Positions 59,180-64,000 of a DNA stretch of 64,000 nt are shown piece after piece. This DNA comes from Heligmosomoides polygyrus polygyrus (taxonomy: Eukaryota; Nematoda; Chromadorea; Rhabditida; Heligmosomidae), in NCBI GenBank assembly GCA_947396885.1, contig OX377202.1:6944001-7008000 (forward strand), in the 5' to 3' direction. Under the pieces are notes generated by a model. The model saw only the letters and a list, made by a program, of their open reading frames with translations, was not told the DNA's origin and did no database searches. The number at the start of each line of letters is the position of its first letter. The stretch's first letter is position 1. The position numbers and the translations under genes were made by a program.

Positions 59180-59945
59180 TAGTTCTGCCGCCGGCATGCG
59201 CGTTGCATGTCTACCTGGGGCTACGGGTTATCGGGCGTTGAAGAGCAAGGCTGAGAAGCGGTATCATGACGTCCTCAGTCAATCTTGGCATACTGACAAG
59301 GGAAGGATACTGGGTGATCATGTGACTTCGAGAGGACACGTATATCAGTGGATGCGGCTTCGAACGCTGATTCCAAATATGTGCTCCTTTTCTGCTGTGC
59401 TCATCTCTGAACGGAGTTATGTCCATTTTCATAGCAGGCTCCTTTGCCCTCTAGGTCCACGCAGAGCGGGCCAATCACAAGAGGGCGAGTTCAAGTAGGG
59501 TTGAAACAACTGCGCTGCCGTCCGAGCAGTGATGGCGCAGGTGGTAGAGGAGCAGCGTGGTCGGGCGGGATGGTTTATGGTTCGAATCCCGTAATGTGCA
59601 AGACTTTTGCACTTTCTAAAAACGCTCTGCCACGATCAACCAAAGCACACTGCGCCAAATCTCAACGGAAAACGTCACCAGAAAGGACTCGTCTTCATAC
59701 CGACAACTTCAGACTAGCACGGAGATCCAATTTATTATGAATAGTTGCTAAAAACATGGCGAAACAAACAACAAAACACACTGACGCCTTCTTCATCCAC
59801 TACCTCGAAGCTCCCGCATTGCGCACCTAGCAAGATGGATGCGAAACTGATGACCATCTTCTTCTTTTGCCTTGTAGGAACGCGAGATGTATCGGAAGGA
59901 CCGAACTCCTCTAAAAGGCACGCCAACACACAATACTGCTGATTT
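59180..59945. repeat. Relative of the fold-back element, single arm
   Basis: CGAACGCTGATTCCAAATATG and CTGAACGGAGTTATGTCC match the left arm of 56408-57674. A tRNA-like unit follows (59528-59595: GATGGCGCAGGTGGTAGAGG as A box, ATGGTTCGAATCCCGTA as B box). The segment 59833-59930 (peptide SKMDAKLMTIFFFCLVGTRD) corresponds to the centre of that element (SRRTAANLLAIIFFSRISAS). It has no second arm. Confidence 0.6.
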
Positions 59946-60192
59946 ATCTAGTTTGGAAGATTATTCGAAAGTGCCCTGCCGTGAAAACAGCGGGTCCCGT
60001 CGCCGGAATATTGAAAAATTGTAGTTATAAAGGCATGAAAGGGCGGGAGCGAGCTAGGTGCTCCCTTGGAATTGCACCTGGATTGCTTCAAAAATGACAA
60101 AAATCTGGAGCGCCGGCTGAAATGCGGTCACCTTCAGCTCAAATATGTTACTAAGGTAGAGCAGAAGGCACTCTCAATAAGGGATCAATGTA
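59946..60192. other. No gene recognised
   Basis: Spacer to the next mariner. Confidence 0.4.
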
Positions 60193-60348
60193 TTAGGTTG
60201 ATCGAAAAGTCTTGCAACACTTTACGCTACTGCCTGTTAAATTTGTTAAAGCTCTTACAGTATTGATCTTGTGTGGTGACGTCACAGTACATTCTCGAAG
60301 CTTCCTCAGGCATACTATAAAGCCTCTTCGAGTACGAATACAGCAACA

Positions 60349-61690
60349 ATGTGGACGATAAGCAGCAGCTTCCTACGATCTATCGTCTACCAGGCATTTC
60401 TGCAAGGCCGTTCCGCAAGGACTGCAGCCTCCAACATCTGCGCTGCATTCAGGGAGGAAGTCGTTCACAATTCCACAGTGGCCCGTCGGTATTAGCGCTT
60501 TAAGGGTGGAGATATCTCTCTCGAAGATCGACCTCGTTCCGACGCTCCTCTGTTGTGGAAGATGGCAGCTTGCGCGAAGCCCTCAAGGTGAAGCCAAATT
60601 CAACCACTCGCGAATTGGCGGCGACACATGGATGTACGCAGAGCACCGTCGTGAGGCAGCTGGAGATCCTTGGGTACCGCAACGTTTTGTCGTGTTGGGT
60701 ACCACATGAGCTGCGGGACTCCGACAAGGCATACCGAATCAGTGTTGCTGAGTCGCTGCGCCCGCACAGAAAGGACTTTCTGAAGGACATTGCTGCTGGT
60801 GATGAAAACTGGGTTCTTTATGTTAACCACATCCGCAAGGGCCAATGGCTCCCACGCGGAGAACCGGCTCGAAGACGACCGAAACGTGGACACCACGAAA
60901 AGAAGGTTCTTCTGTGTTGCTGGTGGGACTCAGTAGGCATGCTTTACTGGGAGTTGCTGGATAGTGGCAGCACAGTCACAGCATCTGTCTACGCCGCCTG
61001 CTCCAGAGCTTGGCCGACGCCAGGCGCCAAAAACGTCCAAGGCGCGGATTCATCAAGCAATGAGTATAGGTAGAGATAACGTAAGGGATCGTACCCACTA
61101 CCAGCAGTGGGCAGTGGGTACGATTCCTATTCATAAATAGAATCAAGGGTAAGGTACAACTAGACCTCTCGCGAGAACAGCTGATCTCAGTGGAGCGCCA
61201 TTTTGTCAGTGGGGCGCGAACATGTCGCGGGTATATGGATGTACTCACGACGATCGGAGGGTTTTCTCTACCCACTGAAATACCCACGATTTGGCGGGTA
61301 AGATTTATCATGAATCGTGGGTAGGTCCACCCCCTATACCCAGCATACCTGTAGGTATACGCGTTGATGAATCCGGGCCCAGAACGGGAAGATGTCTACC
61401 TGCTGCCCGACAACGCGCGTCCTCATGTCGCAAAAGTGAGTCGCGAGAAAATCCATGAGGTAGGCTGGGAAGTTCTGCTCCATCCATCGTACCCTCGAGA
61501 CCTCGCTCCTTCTGACCACCACCTAGTCAGAGCTCTGAAGCAGCATCTTCGAGGTAGAGAGATCGACGATCGACGTCAACTGGAAATGGAGGTTTCTGAA
61601 TTCTTTCCTTCACAGCCCTCGTAATTCTGGCGGAAGGGAATTGAGAGGCTGCCTGAAAGATGGGGCAAGATCTTAGAATTGGATGGGGAA
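60349..61690 (+). pseudogene. Mariner transposase interrupted by a MITE
   Basis: RSIVYQAFLQGRSARTAASN (N-terminal domain) is followed by frame changes, then WKMAACAK-type DNA and, at 60555-61040, LKVKPNSTTRELAATHGCTQ, WVPHELRDSDKAYR and AAGDENWVLYVNHIRKGQW with the first catalytic Asp. After the MITE, VYLLPDNARPHVAKVSREK (second Asp) and YPRDLAPSDHHLVRALKQHL (third Asp) follow at 61390-61555. The D,D,34D residues are all present, but the frame is broken by the MITE and by shifts in the N-terminal part. Confidence 0.88.
61041..61380. repeat. MITE inserted in mariner transposase, MITE-A-like ends
   Basis: Ends GGCGCGGATTCATCAAGC and, inverted, GGGCCCGGATTCATCAACGC resemble MITE-A ends, but the interior differs: TACCCACTACCAGCAGTGGG and surrounding TATACC/GGTATAG motifs form inner palindromes. 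The direct repeat at its insertion site could not be fixed. Confidence 0.65.
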
Positions 61691-61745
61691 TATATCTTGG
61701 ACCGAGCCTTTGTATATTATATTATATTGTGTTGTATTGTCATAT

Positions 61746-62042
61746 TGGGCGCGTGTAGCGCAGTCGGAGGAGGCGCGACTGTCGCGTGCACCCGATACCA
61801 GGTTCCTGATTCGGATTTCCCGCCCAGGCCAACCAAGCCTTCATTCCCTCCGGGGTCGGTGAATTGGTACCACACTTGTCTGGGAAGGATAGTGCGCTGA
61901 CTTTTTCATCGGCTGGCCACCGCAAGTCATTGTATGTCCAAATACGCATTCATGTCGCCTCCACGACATCCCGTAGAAATAGAATGCGCTGGCGCATCCC
62001 AGAAGGGATTGAGTAATGCCGTCCTTTATCCTTATCCTTATT
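61746..62042 (+). repeat. SINE-A, full-length, inserted in mariner
   Basis: Head GTGTAGCGCAGTCGGAGG, B-box region TGATTCGGATTTCCCGCC, GGTACCACACTTGTCTGGGA and tail CCTTTATCCTTATCCTTATT. Flanks TATTGTCATATT and TTGTTATATTG hint at a target duplication. Confidence 0.87.
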
Positions 62043-62047
62043 GTTAT

Positions 62048-62147
62048 ATTGTTGTGCTAGTGTTGCAAGACTTTTCGATCAACCCAATAGATCACTGATC
62101 AATTTCGATCAGCCCAATAGATCACGCCCGCCGGACTTCGGCGGGCG
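62048..62147. other. Duplicated mariner end and 9-bp hairpin
   Basis: TTTTCGATCAACCCAATAGATCAC (62073-62096, split here as TTTTCGATCAACC and CAATAGATCAC) is repeated as TTTCGATCAGCC with CAATAGATCAC at 62103-62124. Directly after is CGCCCGCCG/CGGCGGGCG (62125-62133 and 62139-62147), a perfect hairpin. Confidence 0.6.
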
Positions 62148-62517
62148 GCCGTAGTGCGTCCTGCGGAACATCGTAGGATGTTCTCTTCGCTTTTCTTCTT
62201 TTTTTCTTCTTCTGTTCTTCGTCATCTTCTTCCTTTTCTCCTTCCTTCCTTTCGTGTCTTTTCTCTCTCGTTCGCTTATCTATCCTAAAGAAAAGTCCCG
62301 AAGTTCGCGCTGGTTATTGCACTTTTGTTTTTGATGAACTCTTTTAACATTAAGATACATTTAAAGTTTAGACCGTTTTCAAACGGTCTTTTCTCCTACA
62401 CTACGTCGTATATAAATTGATCAACTTAATTACTACAGACATTATTAGAACTCTTCTTGCAGAGAAAAAATAATTTACTGATTTGGCACTAGTTAAAAGT
62501 TCCGACTCCATAGACCC
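62148..62517. other. No gene recognised
   Basis: Pyrimidine-rich (TCTTCT) stretch, then AT-rich. No exon. Confidence 0.4.
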
Positions 62518-63005
62518 GACTTCGGTCGAAATTTTTTTCGCTGAAACTTCGTCTAGGTGGGTTATTTGGCATGTTGATCACGAATCTGACGTCCGTTTTT
62601 TGTTTGACGCTGTAGTACGGCAGGTTACGGTAGGTACGGGTAACTAAGGCTGCCGAGGTCATAGTCACCAATTGTTCAAACTTCGCCTAGGGGGGTTATT
62701 TGGGATGCTGATCACGAATCTGACATCCATTTTTCGTTTTACGCCGGAGTTTGGGCAAAATCGGTGACCATTACCTTAGTCACCCGTGCCTTCCGTAACC
62801 TACCGTATCCAGCATAAAACGAAAAACGGATGTCAGATTCGTGATCAGCACCCCAAATAACCCCCACAGTCGAAGTTTCAGCGAAATCGGTGGCTCTGCC
62901 TGGACCACCCTTTTTAACGGCATGGGTGGTCTCTGACCGAATCGTGAGAAACGAATGTCAGACTCGTGATCAGCACCCCAAATAACCTCCTAGAAGTTTC
63001 AGCGA
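62518..63005. repeat. Long inverted repeat with four GTGATCAGCACCCCAAATAACC-type modules
   Basis: The module, ATTTGGGATGCTGATCACGA then ATCTGACATCC, occurs in plus orientation near 62558-62606 and 62695-62745 and in minus orientation near 62817-62868 and 62940-62990. Outer ends TTTTTCGCTGAAACTTC and GAAGTTTCAGCGAAAAA are inverted. The structure is a palindrome of two arms of about 240 bp, each with two modules. It has no coding capacity. Confidence 0.75.
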
Positions 63006-63667
63006 AAAAGTATTTATTTAATATAAAAAAATTTAAAAATATAAATTTTTTTATTTATTTAATACGTTCGCGATAAGCGCCAGCTTCAGAGGCGAGTCTT
63101 CCAACAACATGAGGACACACATAAAGGAGCCAAACCAATGTCAGATCTGTGAAAAATTAGGGCATGACTAAAAAGTCTGCTTACCCAGACCGAATAAGGC
63201 GGTAAGGGTGTGATTTGTTGAACTTCATAACTCATCAGCGACTTCTTAGCAGATCACTCTAGCTGACCCAGGGAGAAGGAGGACGGCATACATCTCGTCG
63301 CCTTCAGGTATGCGCTGGCTGCCCTATGAGAAAAAAGCGCCAGCGCCAAAGTGTCCAAAAAACGTCGAAACGTTAGAAGAACAAAGCCTGAATAAACTTC
63401 CTTAGGTGTTTTTTTTCTGCCTACTGTATTTTACGATGTATCGCGATTTTCTCGCGATTATAGGACGATTTCGTGGGATATTGTGAGGAATTTTCGCTTA
63501 GAGTTTCATCAGATTGGGAGCTATGCAAACAAAAAACTCCTTATAAAAGGGTCATATGGGAGATTTACATGGCGCTCTTCTCATGCTCCATTTTTTCTAT
63601 TCCACATTCTTTTGTAGTATATTTTTAGGACGCTCTAATGTATACTGTGTTTGTACATTAAAGTTTC
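63006..63667. other. No gene recognised
   Basis: Non-coding. CGTCGAAACGTTAGAAGAAC and AATAAACTTCC at 63364-63402 resemble a LINE 3' untranslated end. Confidence 0.35.
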
Positions 63668-63740
63668 GGTTTAATTACCCAAGTTTGAGGTAAAAGTGTC
63701 GAATAACTGGTGTATGTGTGTACTGAAGGACATATTCTGC
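63668..63740 (+). pseudogene. SL1 spliced-leader sequence, solo copy
   Basis: Exact 22-nt SL1 at 63668-63689 followed by GTAAAAG. It is preceded by TTAAAGTTTC, which is also part of the spacer in the array at 11927-12477. There is no Sm-site motif downstream, so it is probably not a working SL RNA gene. Confidence 0.6.
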
Positions 63741-64000
63741 ACCACCAACATTCTAGCTTACGATGTACTACGCAACAAGTTTGAGCAAAATCTAATCGTG
63801 AAAAATTCTATGGATTTCAAAGTACCTGTAGCATCTGACCATTCAATTTTCATGAGCTCCAGAAGCGTGTAATTGCTCGCCAAACTTCTTCATGTGGGTG
63901 ATTTGTTGATTTTTCGTTTTCCAACCTGGGTACTCACTTGAAGTGGAACCAATCAGGCGAAAGAACATAAAAGAAGTTGTGCACCATAAGTGATTACGGG
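63741..64000. other. No gene recognised
   Basis: AT-rich right edge of the window without supported features. Confidence 0.4.

Larger units (their letters stand above)
60193..62087 (+). mobile_element. Mariner transposon with nested MITE and SINE
   Basis: Ends TTAGGTTGATCGAAAAGTCT (60193 on) and, inverted, TTGGGTTGATCGAAAAGTCT (62087 down), flanked by TA (60191-60192, 62088-62089). It is 1895 bp long because a MITE (61041-61380) sits in the transposase and a SINE-A (61746-62042) in the 3' untranslated part; without them about 1.26 kb remains, the normal mariner size. Confidence 0.92.

Noticed and set aside
61746..61830. Functional tRNA gene at the SINE-A head
   Set aside because: It has A and B boxes but no proper cloverleaf, and it recurs at the head of each SINE-A copy.

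Overview
The window is nuclear DNA of a nematode and consists mostly of repeats. Two observations support this. The first coding exon of the kinesin-3 motor UNC-104 can be read on the minus strand at 1745-1844. Exact copies of the 22-nt nematode spliced leader SL1 occur at seven places. The RTE-type retrotransposons, mariner elements and tRNA-derived SINEs suggest a clade V strongylid, probably hookworm-like (Ancylostoma/Necator). That species-level guess is inference from memory of such genomes, not a database result.

Host genes are sparse. (1) unc-104 exon 1 (1844 to 1745, minus) ends in a GTGAGT donor, and the rest of the gene must lie left of the window. (2) A nitrobindin/THAP4-like heme-binding beta-barrel gene runs on the minus strand from 52275 to 44205 in four phase-compatible exons (52275-52095, 50613-50501, 49998-49895, 44324-44205). 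Its initiator exon was not found. Intron 3 is 5.6 kb and filled with transposable elements. (3) A strong acceptor at 17776 precedes a short ATG exon at 17777-17835, which may be a trans-spliced first exon. (4) A Cys-rich ORF on the minus strand (25064-24801) may be an exon or a repeat.

Layout. 0-4 kb: SINE fragments, an (AAT)n tract, unc-104 exon 1 and its upstream DNA, then a 1.6-kb array of a repeat with GTCGTTAATGTGGCC motifs. 4-8 kb: SINEs and MITEs. 8-9.3 kb: a complete but broken mariner. 10.3-11.9 kb: a 5'-truncated RTE with a 19-bp target duplication. 11.93-12.48 kb: an inverted-repeat element carrying an array of SL1 sequences. 13-17.7 kb: RTE remnants, SINEs and MITEs. 17.8-18.9 kb: a GC-rich block. 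18.9-25.7 kb: a second SINE family, RTE-1-like fragments, and one RTE nested inside a SINE. 27.04 and 63.67 kb: solo SL1 copies followed by GTAAAA. 31-38 kb: four Tc1/mariner elements or fragments and a MITE nested in an RTE remnant. 38.8-42.4 kb: two LINE remnants. 44-52 kb: the nitrobindin gene and its TE-filled introns. 53-56 kb: 42-bp minisatellites. 56.4-57.7 kb: a fold-back element with tRNA-like arms. 57.8-62.1 kb: two more mariners, one carrying a nested MITE and a SINE. 62.5-63 kb: a long inverted repeat.

Almost every transposase or reverse transcriptase seen is frameshifted or carries stops; the longest open one is the 408-codon RT on the minus strand at 47250-48476. The most unusual structure is the SL1 array at 11.9-12.5 kb. 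All boundaries and family names were read by eye and need alignment to confirm.
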